A stretch of 64,000 nucleotides of DNA from Brachybacterium sp. P6-10-X1 (lineage in GTDB: Bacteria; Actinomycetota; Actinomycetes; Actinomycetales; Dermabacteraceae): the NCBI RefSeq assembly GCF_001969445.1, contig NZ_CP017297.1, positions 4,030,001-4,094,000 on the forward strand, written 5' to 3'. Made by a program: the position numbers and the translations under genes. The notes under the pieces are model-generated. The model worked only from the letters and a program-made list of their open reading frames with translations. It was not told where the DNA came from and did no database searches. This document shows, piece by piece, positions 1 through 8,952 of this stretch. How positions within the stretch are numbered: position 1 is the first letter of the stretch; every line of letters begins with the position of its first letter.

Positions 1-1379
1 CCCATGCCTTGTACCACCGCACCACCGGCATCTGGCAGAGTGTCTGGCTCGAGGGCGTCCCCGTCGACGAGATCCGCTCCCTGCGCGTCCTGCCGTCGCT
101 GGCCGGGCGCTCCTTCGCGATCGACGTGCCCCTGTCGCGCACCACGGCCGGCACCCGGATCGAGATCATCGCCTCCGTACCGGGCGGCGAGGACGTCGCC
201 CGCGCCGAGGTGCGCGCCGACCTCGATCTCGCCCCGCACCTGGAGCTGGCGATCCCCGAGGACGCGCTGCGGGTCTGGGGTCCCGGGGCCCCGGAGCTGT
301 ACGCCCTCACGGTGCGTCTGCTGGGCGCCGACGGTGCGGTGCTCGACGAGGTCCGCTCCTACGCGGGGCTGCGCTCGACGTCGCTGCGCGGGAACGAGTT
401 CCGGATCAACGGCGAGAAGGTCTTCCAGCGTCTCGTGCTCGACCAGGGGTACTGGGAGGAGTCGTTCATGACCTCCCCGACGGATCACGCGATGACCGCA
501 GACATCCGGCTGGCGCTGGAGGCCGGGTTCAACGGTGCCCGGCTGCACCAGAAGGTCTTCGAGCAGCGGATGCTGTTCTGGTCGGATCTGCACGGCTACC
601 TCACCTGGGGCGAGTTCGGCGACTGGGGCGTGGAGGGATTCGGCCCGATGGGGGACAACCAGCAGCCCACCGCCTCCTTCATCGGCCAGTGGGTCGAGGC
701 CGTCCAGCGCGACCTGAACCACCCTTCGATCATCGGCTGGTGCCCCCTGAACGAGACGCACCAGGTCATGCATGACCGCATCACCCAGCTCGACGTGGTC
801 ACCCAGGCGATGTACGACGCGACCAAGCTCGCCGATCCCACCCGTCCCGTGCTGGACGCCTCCGGCTACTCCCACCGGGTCCGCGGGGCCGACGTCTACG
901 ACTCCCACTCCTACGAGCAGGATCCCGAGCGCTTCCGCACCGAGCAGGCGGGCCTGGCCGAGGGGGAGCCCTTCGCCAACCGTCGCGATCTCGCGCCCGA
1001 CCAGATGCCCTTCGCCGACGGCTCCTTCTCCCTGCCCTACGCCGGTCAGCCCTACTTCGTCTCCGAGTACGGCGGCATCTGGTGGAACGAGCAGGAGGCC
1101 CGCGAGGCCGAGGAGGCCGAGCGCGCCGGGAACAACGCCGCCGTGTCCTGGGGGTACGGGCAGCGGATCCGCAGCGAGGACGAGCTCTACGAGCGCTTCG
1201 AGGGCCTGACCCGGGTGCTGCTCGAGGACCCGGGGATGTTCGCCTACTGCTACACGCAGATGACCGACGTGTTCCAGGAGAAGAACGGCATCGTCGACTT
1301 CGAGCGCGGCCGCAAGCTGGACCTCGCCCGGCTGCGGGCGGTGCAGGAGAAGGCTGCGGCGTACGAGCAGGACGCCTGA
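1..1379 (+). CDS. Glycoside hydrolase family 2 enzyme, 3' part
   Basis: This is the C-terminal part of a retaining glycosidase of the beta-galactosidase, beta-glucuronidase or beta-mannosidase group. The frame is open to the window edge, so the N-terminal sugar-binding domain is mostly missing. What is visible begins with the family signature YHRTTGIWQSVWLE, then an Ig-like beta domain (about residues 60-125) and the TIM barrel. The acid/base glutamate sits in NHPSIIGWCPLNE and the nucleophile glutamate in YFVSEYGG. No signal sequence can be judged. The substrate is unknown; the long acidic loop before the nucleophile is typical of uncharacterised actinobacterial members. It ends at TGA 1377-1379. 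Confidence 0.88.
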   Translation, partial: HALYHRTTGIWQSVWLEGVPVDEIRSLRVLPSLAGRSFAIDVPLSRTTAGTRIEIIASVPGGEDVARAEVRADLDLAPHLELAIPEDALRVWGPGAPELYALTVRLLGADGAVLDEVRSYAGLRSTSLRGNEFRINGEKVFQRLVLDQGYWEESFMTSPTDHAMTADIRLALEAGFNGARLHQKVFEQRMLFWSDLHGYLTWGEFGDWGVEGFGPMGDNQQPTASFIGQWVEAVQRDLNHPSIIGWCPLNETHQVMHDRITQLDVVTQAMYDATKLADPTRPVLDASGYSHRVRGADVYDSHSYEQDPERFRTEQAGLAEGEPFANRRDLAPDQMPFADGSFSLPYAGQPYFVSEYGGIWWNEQEAREAEEAERAGNNAAVSWGYGQRIRSEDELYERFEGLTRVLLEDPGMFAYCYTQMTDVFQEKNGIVDFERGRKLDLARLRAVQEKAAAYEQDA

Positions 1380-1451
1380 GCCGTGGGAGCGGGGCGCCCG
1401 GGGCACGGATAATCCCGTGACGCCCCGGACGACCTGCTCCACGATGGGGAC

Positions 1452-2213
1452 ATGGTCGATCAGTCACGCCTGTGGGACGCCCACGCCGCCGCCGAGTACG
1501 ACACCCCCGGCGAGGGGATGTTCGCCCCGGAGGTGCTGGGTCCGACGGTCGAGCGCCTGCAGGAGCTCTCCGCCGGCGGGCCCGTCCTCGAGCTCGCGAT
1601 CGGCACCGGCCGCGTCGCGATCCCGCTGCGCGAGGCCGGCGTCGAGGTCACGGGGATCGAGCTGTCGGAGGCGATGATCGCCCGGCTGCGCGAGAAGGCT
1701 GACGCCCTCGAGATCCCCGTCGTCATGGGCGACATGACCACGGCGAGCGCGGGCGAGGGGTACTCGCTGGCCTACCTCGTCTTCAACACGATCGGGAACG
1801 TCCTGACCCAGCAGCAGCAGGTGGAGTGCTTCCGCAACGCCGCCCGGCATCTCGCCCCGGGCGGCTGCTTCGTGATCGAGCTGAGCGTGCCGGACCTGCG
1901 CTCGCTCACCCCGGGCACCGGCGGCACCCTCGAGCACTCCGAGCCCGGGTACCTGCTGGTGGACACCTACGACACCCTCGCCCAGATCCTCGTCTCCCAT
2001 CACGTGCACTTCGACCCCCCCGTGGACGGCTCCCGGCAGGCGAGCATCGGCCGCACCCCGCAGCGCTACGTCTGGCCCTCCGAGCTCGATCTGATGGCGC
2101 AGTTGACCGGCTTCACCCTCGAGTCCCGGTGGGCCGACTGGGACCGCTCGGAGTTCACCGCCGAGTCCCGCAGCCACGTCAGCGTCTACCGGCTCTCTAC
2201 ACTTGACCGGTGA
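1452..2213 (+). CDS. Class I SAM-dependent methyltransferase
   Basis: A 253-residue cytoplasmic methyltransferase of unknown substrate. Motif I LELAIGTGRVAIPL (residues 46-59) and the acidic residue closing strand 2 (VTGIELSEAM, E70) form the S-adenosylmethionine pocket. The later motifs VFNTIGNVL and HLAPGGCFVIEL are those of the Methyltransf_25/UbiE-like fold. The start is the first ATG with a G-rich tract just upstream. Its TGA stop overlaps the GTG start of the following acetyltransferase gene by the sequence GTGA, so the two are translationally coupled and probably act in one process, which cannot be named from sequence. Confidence 0.88.
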   Translation: MVDQSRLWDAHAAAEYDTPGEGMFAPEVLGPTVERLQELSAGGPVLELAIGTGRVAIPLREAGVEVTGIELSEAMIARLREKADALEIPVVMGDMTTASAGEGYSLAYLVFNTIGNVLTQQQQVECFRNAARHLAPGGCFVIELSVPDLRSLTPGTGGTLEHSEPGYLLVDTYDTLAQILVSHHVHFDPPVDGSRQASIGRTPQRYVWPSELDLMAQLTGFTLESRWADWDRSEFTAESRSHVSVYRLSTLDR

Positions 2214-3217
2214 CCTCCACCGACACCGCTGCAGACTCCCTCACCTGGACCCCGCTCACCCTCGAGGACGTCCCGGCGCTGACCGCGCTGCTGAACCGCG
2301 TCGATCAGGCCGACGACCTCGGTGAGCCCGCCGAGGAGGCCAGCACCCGGGAGTGGCTGACGATGCCCGACCGGGACCTCGCTGGGGACTCCCTCGCCGT
2401 GCGGGACCGGGACGAGCTGGTGGCGGTCTCGCTGGCCGACGTCCACGTCTCCCTCGACCGCGACGGCCGGGCACGCTGCCAGCTGCTCGGGACGGTCGAC
2501 CCCGCGTACCGCCGTCGAGGCCTCGGCACCGCCCTGTTCGAGCACGGCGAGCGCCGCGCCGCCGAGCTCGCGGCGGCACGACACCCCGGTGTCCCTGCCG
2601 TCTACCGCACCTCCGGCGGACGTGATCCTGCGGCGGGCTCGGATCCGTCTGCGCCGCGGACCGGTGGTGCCGACGTGCGCCCGCTCCTGGAGCGCCGCGG
2701 CTACCGTCGCGTGCGCAGCTGGCTGTCCATGACCCGTGAGCTGCCCGGTGCCGAACTGCCCGCCGTCGACGCCGAGGGGGCTCGGATCAGCGCCCCGGCC
2801 GACACCGAGCGTGAGGCCACCCGCCTCGCCCACCTCGCCGCCTTCGCCGACCACTGGGGCTCGGCCCCGGTCGGTGAGGAGCGCTGGAACATGATGTGGT
2901 CCTCGCACACCGCCCGCCGCGAGCTGTCGACGATCGCCGTCGACGACGAGGGCGCCGTCCTCGCCTATGCGATCGCGATGGAGGACAAGCCCGGCGTGCT
3001 GCACCTCGCCCTCGTCGGCACGCGCCCCGCCGCCCGCGGTCGTGGCATCGCGCGCGCCGTCATCGCCCGCACCCTCGACGCCGCGGCGCGGGCCGGATAC
3101 TCGTCCGCTGAGCTCGAGGTCGACGCGGAATCCCTCACCGGCGCCACCCGGCTCTACGACGCCCTCGGCTTCACCCGAGAGCACGTCTACGCCACCTTCG
3201 AGAAGCCGGTCGGCTGA
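2210..3217 (+). CDS. Tandem GNAT-family N-acetyltransferase
   Basis: A 335-residue protein with two acetyl-CoA-dependent GNAT domains. The N-terminal domain (about residues 15-165) has the pyrophosphate-binding loop YRRRGLGTAL; the C-terminal domain (about 190-332) has ARGRGIARAVIARTL followed by the usual 'ATRLYDALGF' segment. The double-domain layout resembles mycothiol synthase MshD, but the context does not support that and the substrate is unknown. The start is a GTG overlapping the stop of the upstream methyltransferase, with no intergenic space. Confidence 0.85.
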   Translation: MTSTDTAADSLTWTPLTLEDVPALTALLNRVDQADDLGEPAEEASTREWLTMPDRDLAGDSLAVRDRDELVAVSLADVHVSLDRDGRARCQLLGTVDPAYRRRGLGTALFEHGERRAAELAAARHPGVPAVYRTSGGRDPAAGSDPSAPRTGGADVRPLLERRGYRRVRSWLSMTRELPGAELPAVDAEGARISAPADTEREATRLAHLAAFADHWGSAPVGEERWNMMWSSHTARRELSTIAVDDEGAVLAYAIAMEDKPGVLHLALVGTRPAARGRGIARAVIARTLDAAARAGYSSAELEVDAESLTGATRLYDALGFTREHVYATFEKPVG

Positions 3218-3259
3218 CCTCGGCGTCGTGACGGGACGGATCTACGCGAGGATGACCCG

Positions 3260-4294
3260 ATGAGAGCAGTGCGCTTCGACGCCTTCCGTGAGCGGCCGGC
3301 TCTGGTCGACGTCCCCGATCCCGTGTGCCCGCCGCGCGGAGCCGTGGTCTCGGTCCGTGCCACCGGGGTGTGCCGCAGCGACTGGCACGCCTGGCAGGGC
3401 CACGACGACTCCGTGCAGGTCCCGCACATCCCCGGCCACGAGTTCGCGGGCATCATCGAGCAGGTCGGCGAGGAGGTCACGCGCTTCGCCGTGGGCGAGC
3501 GGGCCACCGCCCCGTTCATCCTCGCCTGCGGCCGTTGCGTGCAGTGCCGAGCGGGCGCACCGCAGGTGTGCCCGGACCAGCATCAGCCCGGTTTCGACCT
3601 GCCCGGCTCCTGGGCCGAGAAGGTGGTGGTGATCGAGGCGGACCACAATCTCGTCGCCCTGCCCGACGGGATCGACATGACCCTCGCCGCTGGGCTCGGC
3701 TGCCGCGTCGGCACCGCGTACCACGCCGTGCGGGTGCAGGCGGCTGTTGCGCCCGATGAGCGGGTCGCCGTGTTCGGCTGCGGCGGGCTGGGCCTGGCCT
3801 GCGTGATGGTCGCGCGCGCCGCCGGCGCCGACGTGATCGCCGTCGACGTCTCCGAGCACGCCCTGGCGGCCGCCGCCGAGCTCGGGGCGACCGCGATCGC
3901 CTCCGGGGCCGACGTCGTCGACCGGGTCCGCGAGGCGTCCGGCGGCGGAGCCCATGTCACCCTCGACGCGCTGGGCTCCGCGGCGACCGCCCGCTCCGCG
4001 ATCGAGGCGCTGCGCCCCTGCGGTCGCCACGTCCAGGTGGGGCTGCTGCTGGGCGAGGACGCCGACCCCTGCCTGCCCATGGGCCGGGTGATCGGGCAGG
4101 AGCTGCAGATCCTCGGCAGCCACGGCCTGGCCGTCGCGGAGTACCGCGAGCTGCTGGCCGATGTCGCCGCAGGACGCCTGGACCTCGGGTCCACCGTCGG
4201 CCGCCTGCTCACGCTCGAGGACCTGCCCTCGGCGATGCTCGCCATGGACCATCCGCCCACCGCGGCCGGGATGACCGTCGCCCGCCTGCGCTGA
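3260..4294 (+). CDS. Zinc-dependent medium-chain alcohol dehydrogenase
   Basis: A 344-residue medium-chain dehydrogenase/reductase, normal in length for the family. It has the catalytic zinc ligands in GVCRSDWHAW and GHEFAG, the structural-zinc lobe CGRCVQCRAGAPQVC, and the NAD(P)-binding motif FGCGGLGLA followed by the acidic residue of VIAVDVSEH, which favours NAD over NADP. The physiological alcohol or polyol is not predictable. The gene stands alone, 42 bp after the acetyltransferase gene, and is followed by an exact 17-bp tandem duplication in the next intergenic stretch. Confidence 0.9.
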   Translation: MRAVRFDAFRERPALVDVPDPVCPPRGAVVSVRATGVCRSDWHAWQGHDDSVQVPHIPGHEFAGIIEQVGEEVTRFAVGERATAPFILACGRCVQCRAGAPQVCPDQHQPGFDLPGSWAEKVVVIEADHNLVALPDGIDMTLAAGLGCRVGTAYHAVRVQAAVAPDERVAVFGCGGLGLACVMVARAAGADVIAVDVSEHALAAAAELGATAIASGADVVDRVREASGGGAHVTLDALGSAATARSAIEALRPCGRHVQVGLLLGEDADPCLPMGRVIGQELQILGSHGLAVAEYRELLADVAAGRLDLGSTVGRLLTLEDLPSAMLAMDHPPTAAGMTVARLR

Positions 4295-4324
4295 CCGGAC
4301 ACCGCACGCTGGGCACCGCGCCAC

Positions 4325-4358
4325 GTGCTTCGTCCGCCGAGGTGCTTCGTCCGCCGAG
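4325..4358. repeat. Exact 17-bp tandem duplication
   Basis: The unit GTGCTTCGTCCGCCGAG occurs twice with no spacer in the intergenic stretch upstream of the RNase HI gene. The second copy continues into AGCACGAG, so a small hairpin can form between the GTGCT of a unit and the following AGCAC. No coding role is evident. Confidence 0.85.
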
Positions 4359-4437
4359 CACGAGACGAACCCCGCATCCCCCGGGCGCACGGCGGCCCCG
4401 GTGCGGGGACGACGGCCCGCTGTGGAACGATTGGCCC

Positions 4438-5460
4438 ATGACCCTCACTGCAGCTGCCGACGGCTCCGCCCTGGGCAATCCCGGCCCGGCCGGCTGGGCC
4501 TGGTACATCGACGAGAACACCTGGCGCGCCGGCGGCTGGCCCCACGGCACCAACAACATGGGCGAGCTCAAGGCCGTGCTCGACCTGCTCGAGGCCACCG
4601 CCGTCGACGCCGATCAGCACCTGCTGATCCTCTGCGACAGCCAGTACGTCATCAACTCGGTCACGACGTGGATGCCGGGCTGGAAGCGCAAGGGCTGGCG
4701 CAAGAAGGACGGCAAGCCGGTGCTGAACGTCGAGCTGCTGAAGGACATCGATCGGGCGCTCGCCGGGCGCAGCGTCGAGTTCGAATGGGTCAAGGGCCAC
4801 TCCGGGCACGCCCTGAACGAGGCCGCCGACCAGCGGGCCAATGCCGCCGCGACCGCCTTCTCGAAGTCACAGGACCCGCAGGTCGGGCCCGGATACCGCG
4901 CCTCCGGCCGGGGTACGCGCTCCCCGTCGGGCCCCGCCGCCGACCGGGCTGCTCGCACACCGTCCGCCGACGGCGGGACCCCGTCGGGCCCGGCCGCCCC
5001 GGCCCCCGCCGCCGGCCCTGCCGACGACCTCTTCAGCCTCTTCGACCAGCCCTCCGCGACCCCGGAGGCCTGCAGCACCGCCTCCGAGGAGACCGTGCTG
5101 GCCGCCGACGCCCCTGGCGCGACCGACTTCGAGCAGGTCACCGCCCGCGAGCAGGCCCTGCTGTCCGACGCCCTGCGCGCCGACGCGCCCAGCGCCGCCG
5201 AACTGCTGCACCCCTCCTTCACGGAGATCGGCGCCAGCGGTCGCACCTATGACCGCGACGCGATCCTCGCCCATCTCGCCCCGGTGCCCGGCATCCGGGC
5301 CGAGGGCTTCGTCGCCGACGACGTGGCCCCCGGCGTGGTGCTGCTGCAGTACACGACCAGCGGGCCGGACGGCGCCGCCGCCCGCAGCTCCCTGTGGGTC
5401 CGCGAGAAGGGTCGCTGGCTCCTGCGCCACCACCAGGGCACCGCGACCGACGGACGCTGA
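4438..5460 (+). CDS. rnhA: Ribonuclease HI fused to SnoaL/DUF4440-like domain
   Basis: A 340-residue protein. Residues 1-145 are an RNase HI domain, which cleaves the RNA strand of RNA-DNA hybrids. The catalytic acidic set is complete: D8 (AADGS), E43 (NNMGEL), D67 (LCDSQ) and D131 (NEAADQRAN). A low-complexity linker rich in Ala, Pro, Ser and Gly (about 150-245) joins it to a C-terminal domain (about 250-340) that reads like DUF4440/SnoaL-like proteins (LLHPSFTEIGASG...WLLRHHQGT). The C-terminal domain is not part of standard RNase HI. The stop overlaps the next start by one base. The ATG was chosen because the RNase fold begins immediately after it. Confidence 0.88.
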   Translation: MTLTAAADGSALGNPGPAGWAWYIDENTWRAGGWPHGTNNMGELKAVLDLLEATAVDADQHLLILCDSQYVINSVTTWMPGWKRKGWRKKDGKPVLNVELLKDIDRALAGRSVEFEWVKGHSGHALNEAADQRANAAATAFSKSQDPQVGPGYRASGRGTRSPSGPAADRAARTPSADGGTPSGPAAPAPAAGPADDLFSLFDQPSATPEACSTASEETVLAADAPGATDFEQVTAREQALLSDALRADAPSAAELLHPSFTEIGASGRTYDRDAILAHLAPVPGIRAEGFVADDVAPGVVLLQYTTSGPDGAAARSSLWVREKGRWLLRHHQGTATDGR

Positions 5461-6737
5461 TGGCACGCGCCGGGGGCGTGGGCTCCGTCCCGCTGAGCCG
5501 CCGCGCGGGCGGGCCGGATCTCGCGCGGGGCCTGGCGCTGCTCGGCATCGCTCTGGCCAACACCGTCGGCTGGCTGCACGGCTCGCCGTGGACCGTGCTG
5601 CTGAAGCAGCAGGACGCCACGGCCTGGGACCGGGTCGCCGACGTGCTGATCGCGCTGACGGTCGACAACCGCGGCTTCCCCCTGTTCGCGATGCTCTTCG
5701 GGTACGGGATCGGGAGCCTGCATCGCCGCTCCCAGGAGCGCGGGGAGCGCACCGGGCACTTCCTGCTGCGGATGCTGCGACGCCACGTGGCGCTGCTGGC
5801 GATCGGTCTGGCCCATGCGATCCTGCTGTTCCAGGGCGACATCCTCGTCGCCTACGCCCTGGTCGGGATGCTCTGCGTGCTGCTGTTGACCCGCCGCCGC
5901 GTCGTCCTGCCGCTGGCCGGCGTCATCGCCCTGCCGGCGCTCGGGGTGTGGGGCTGGATCGACGGGATCATCGGCCTGTCGGACGGAGACGGCTACGCCT
6001 CGGCCGCCGCTGCCGACTACCTCACGGGCCTGGTCCTGCGCACCGAGCTGGCGGGCTCCGAGGTGGCCACCGGTCTGGTCAGCGACATCGGTCTGCTGGC
6101 CCCGATGGCGATCGGGGTGATCGCGGCCCGGGTGCGCCTGTTCGAGGAGGTCGAGGCCAACCGTGACCTGCTCGTGCCCCTCGCGCGTCGGGGGATCGGG
6201 ATCGGCCTGGTGGGAGCGGTGCCGCTGACCGCGGTGCTGGTCCTGGATCCCGGCCATCAGGTCCTCGACTCCGAGACCGCGCTCGGCGTCCTCGGGCTGG
6301 TCCACCAGTACAGCGGGCTGGTCGGCGCGCTCGGCCTCGCCGCGGCCGCCGCCCTGGTCGCCGAGCACGTCCGGGCCCGGGGCGCCGCCACCGGGCAGGG
6401 CCGGCTGCTGGACCGTGCGGTGCACGGCGTCGAAGCCCTGGGGGCGGTGTCGCTGAGCGCCTATGTGGGCCAGTCCCTCGTCTTCGCGGCCCTGTTCCCG
6501 CCGTACGCCCTCGACCTCGGGGCCCGGCTGGGCACGGCGGGCGCCGCTGTGATCGTCGTGGTGACCTACCTGGCGATGATCCCGCTCGCGGCCGCGCTGC
6601 GGCGCGGCGAGCACCGCGGACCGCTCGAGGTGGTGCTGCGTGCACTGGCCGGCTCGAGCATGCCCCGCGGGACCGTCCCGGACCCCGCGGCACCGGCCGC
6701 CACAGCCCCCGCGCGACGCCCTGGAGGTTGCCCGTGA
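5460..6737 (+). CDS. DUF418 family membrane protein
   Basis: A 425-residue integral membrane protein of the DUF418/YeiB type, with roughly ten hydrophobic segments. Family hallmarks are PDLARGLALLGIALAN near the N terminus, the segment FPLFAMLFGYGIG, and a C-terminal DUF418 block containing AVSLSAYVGQSL. These proteins are predicted to be transporters or acyltransferase-like membrane enzymes, but their function is not established. The ATG shares one base with the stop of the RNase HI fusion (TGATG), and the gene end overlaps the next gene, so all three are coupled. Confidence 0.85.
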   Translation: MARAGGVGSVPLSRRAGGPDLARGLALLGIALANTVGWLHGSPWTVLLKQQDATAWDRVADVLIALTVDNRGFPLFAMLFGYGIGSLHRRSQERGERTGHFLLRMLRRHVALLAIGLAHAILLFQGDILVAYALVGMLCVLLLTRRRVVLPLAGVIALPALGVWGWIDGIIGLSDGDGYASAAAADYLTGLVLRTELAGSEVATGLVSDIGLLAPMAIGVIAARVRLFEEVEANRDLLVPLARRGIGIGLVGAVPLTAVLVLDPGHQVLDSETALGVLGLVHQYSGLVGALGLAAAAALVAEHVRARGAATGQGRLLDRAVHGVEALGAVSLSAYVGQSLVFAALFPPYALDLGARLGTAGAAVIVVVTYLAMIPLAAALRRGEHRGPLEVVLRALAGSSMPRGTVPDPAAPAATAPARRPGGCP

Positions 6738-7291
6738 CCGTCTACGCCGACACCCCGCGGTGGCCCCGCCACGGCATGGTCTGGGGCCACCTGATCTCGG
6801 ACACCTCGCTCACGGAGCTGCACGGTATCGCGGCCCGGGCCGCCCTGCCGCCGCGCTCCTTCGACCTCGACCACTACGACTGGCCCGAACCGGCGCGCAC
6901 CGACCTCGAGGCCGTCGGCGTCCGCTTCGTCGAGGCGGGGGAGCTCACCCGGATCCTCATCCGCTCCGGTCTGAGGATCCGCCTCGTCGACCGCCCTGCC
7001 GCCCGCGCCCGTCGCTCCGCCGAGCACGCGGCGCAGCTGGGCCTGGCTCCGGTCCCACAGGACCTGATCTGGGGACCGACCGGTCACGTCGACCCGCTTC
7101 CGCTGCCGCACGAGGCGGCACCGGGCGCCTTCCGGATGACGCGGGACGATCCTGCGGCCCCGCCCCGCGTGGAAGCACACGAGATGTCCGGACGCCGCGC
7201 CGCCGCGGCCCTGCTCGAGGAGCTCGACGAGCTCTCCCAGCAGGCGAGCGGGCGGGTGTTCATCGGCCAGGTGCTCGGTGGCGGGGACTGA
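6734..7291 (+). CDS. DUF4031 domain protein
   Basis: A 185-residue cytoplasmic protein. The N-terminal 85 residues match the DUF4031 pattern: MTVYADTPRWPRHG, then WGHLISDTSLTELH and FDLDHYD. The function of this domain is unknown. The C-terminal half is Arg/Pro-rich and less conserved. The GTG at 6734 is preferred over an in-frame TTG at 6728 because GGAGG (6723-6727) lies six bases upstream and the GTG overlaps the DUF418 stop as GTGA. Confidence 0.75.
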   Translation: MTVYADTPRWPRHGMVWGHLISDTSLTELHGIAARAALPPRSFDLDHYDWPEPARTDLEAVGVRFVEAGELTRILIRSGLRIRLVDRPAARARRSAEHAAQLGLAPVPQDLIWGPTGHVDPLPLPHEAAPGAFRMTRDDPAAPPRVEAHEMSGRRAAAALLEELDELSQQASGRVFIGQVLGGGD

Positions 7292-7318
7292 GACGTCGGC
7301 CCGCGCTCGGCGGAGCCC

Positions 7319-8935
7319 TCAGGGACCGGACGACGGGCTCTGCGGATCGCCGGGGGTCCGGGGGCCCGTCGGCTCGCCGGGGGACTGCGGGCTCGTCAGC
7401 GCCTGCACCTGATCGGGCTGGGAGCGGTGCTCCGCCTCGACGTCGCTGCCGGGCAGCTCGATCCAGAACGTGGATCCGCCGCCGGGCGTCTCGGTGACCC
7501 CGATGGTGCCGCGATGCTGCTGGACGATGGTGGCCGCGATGGACAGGCCCAGACCCGCGCCGCCGCCCTGGGTGGCCGAGCGCACCCGGGAGGAGTCCGT
7601 GCGGTAGAAGCGCTCGAACACCTTCTCGCGCTGGTCGTCGTCGATGCCCTCGCCGTGGTCGCGGACCTCGATGCGCACGGTGCCCTCGTCGGTGTACCCC
7701 ACGGCGATCTCCACCGCCGACCCCTTGGGGGTGTGCCGGTTCGCGTTGCCCACCAGGTTGAGGATCACCTGGCGCAGGGACGCCTCGTCGCCGAGCACCC
7801 CGATCGACAGGTGGGGCTGGACCGACACCGGGGTCCCCGACAGCGAGACCACCATGACCTGGCGGCCCGGGTCCAGCGCGCGCAGGTCCTGAGCCGCATC
7901 GAAGAGGGCGTCGGTGAGGTCGATCGGCTCCAGGGCCAGGTCCGGGTTCTCGTCCAGGCGCGCCAGACGCAGGAGGTTCTCCACCAGCGATCCCATGCGT
8001 CGGGCCTCGTCCTCGATGCGGCGCATCGCCGAGGCGACGTCCTCGTCGGATCCCAGCGCGCCCATCCGGTACAGCTCCCCGAAGCCGCGGATGGCGGCCA
8101 GCGGGGTGCGCAGCTCATGGGAGGCATCGCCCACGAAACGGCGCATCCGGGCCTCGGAGCGGGTGGCGTGCTCCTCGGAGGCGGACTGCGCGGCGAAGGA
8201 CTGCTCGATCCGCACCAGCATCTCGTTCAGCGATCGCGCGAGGGCATGGACCTCGAGGCTGGTGTCGGTGACCGGGACGCGGCGGGAGAGGTCCCCGCCG
8301 GCGATCTGGGAGGCCGTGGCCTCGACATCCTGCAGCGGCTCGAGGGCGCGGTGCGTCATGAAACCGCCCAGCCCCATCCCGACCAGCACCACGAGGGTGC
8401 CGACCAGCACGATGATCAGCGCCATCTCGTGCATCGTGCGGTCCACCCCGGTCAGCGGCAGCGCCACGTACACGCTGCCCTTCTCGGGCCCGGAATTGAG
8501 CATGGCGACGACGCGCCAACGGTTCTCCGAGGAGTCCAGGACGGTGAAGGGCCGGCCGCCGCGCTGGAGGATCTCCTCGTCCGAGAGGTCCGGGAAGGGG
8601 ACCGCCACGTCGCCGTTGCCGTAGTGGACGACGACCTGCTCGATCGGGACGCCGTTCTCGTCGCGGACCTCCACGGCGTACTCCACCGGGGTGTAGACGC
8701 TGCTGCGGACGTCGTCGTCCACGTCCCCGGCGAGCTCGCGCTGGGCCAGCGAGAGCATCTCTCCCATGCCCGAGTGGAGGTTGTTGTCCACCGACTGGAT
8801 CAGGGTGCGATTCAGCAGGAACAGCGACAGGCTCCCGGTGATGACGACGCCGATGACCAGCAGCAGGGAGATCAGAGCGACGATCCGTGTCCACAGGGAC
8901 ACGGGTCGGTCAGTGCGCAGGGTCGGCAGCGTCAC
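7319..8935 (-). CDS. Sensor histidine kinase (HAMP, HisKA, HATPase)
   Basis: A 538-residue membrane sensor kinase. It has TM1 at about 17-41, an extracytoplasmic sensor region about 42-168, TM2 about 170-193, HAMP about 195-248, a HisKA domain with the phospho-accepting H273 in ASHELRTPL, and a HATPase_c domain with N box LVGNANRHT, G1 RDHGEGID and G2 GAGLGLSI. A Pro/Ser/Gly-rich tail follows residue 505. It is transcribed after the response regulator gene, 17 bases downstream, as in TcrXY- or MtrAB-like pairs. The signal is unknown. Confidence 0.93.
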   Translation of the reverse strand: MTLPTLRTDRPVSLWTRIVALISLLLVIGVVITGSLSLFLLNRTLIQSVDNNLHSGMGEMLSLAQRELAGDVDDDVRSSVYTPVEYAVEVRDENGVPIEQVVVHYGNGDVAVPFPDLSDEEILQRGGRPFTVLDSSENRWRVVAMLNSGPEKGSVYVALPLTGVDRTMHEMALIIVLVGTLVVLVGMGLGGFMTHRALEPLQDVEATASQIAGGDLSRRVPVTDTSLEVHALARSLNEMLVRIEQSFAAQSASEEHATRSEARMRRFVGDASHELRTPLAAIRGFGELYRMGALGSDEDVASAMRRIEDEARRMGSLVENLLRLARLDENPDLALEPIDLTDALFDAAQDLRALDPGRQVMVVSLSGTPVSVQPHLSIGVLGDEASLRQVILNLVGNANRHTPKGSAVEIAVGYTDEGTVRIEVRDHGEGIDDDQREKVFERFYRTDSSRVRSATQGGGAGLGLSIAATIVQQHRGTIGVTETPGGGSTFWIELPGSDVEAEHRSQPDQVQALTSPQSPGEPTGPRTPGDPQSPSSGP

Positions 8936-8952
8936 TACTCAGCGGGCGTCTC

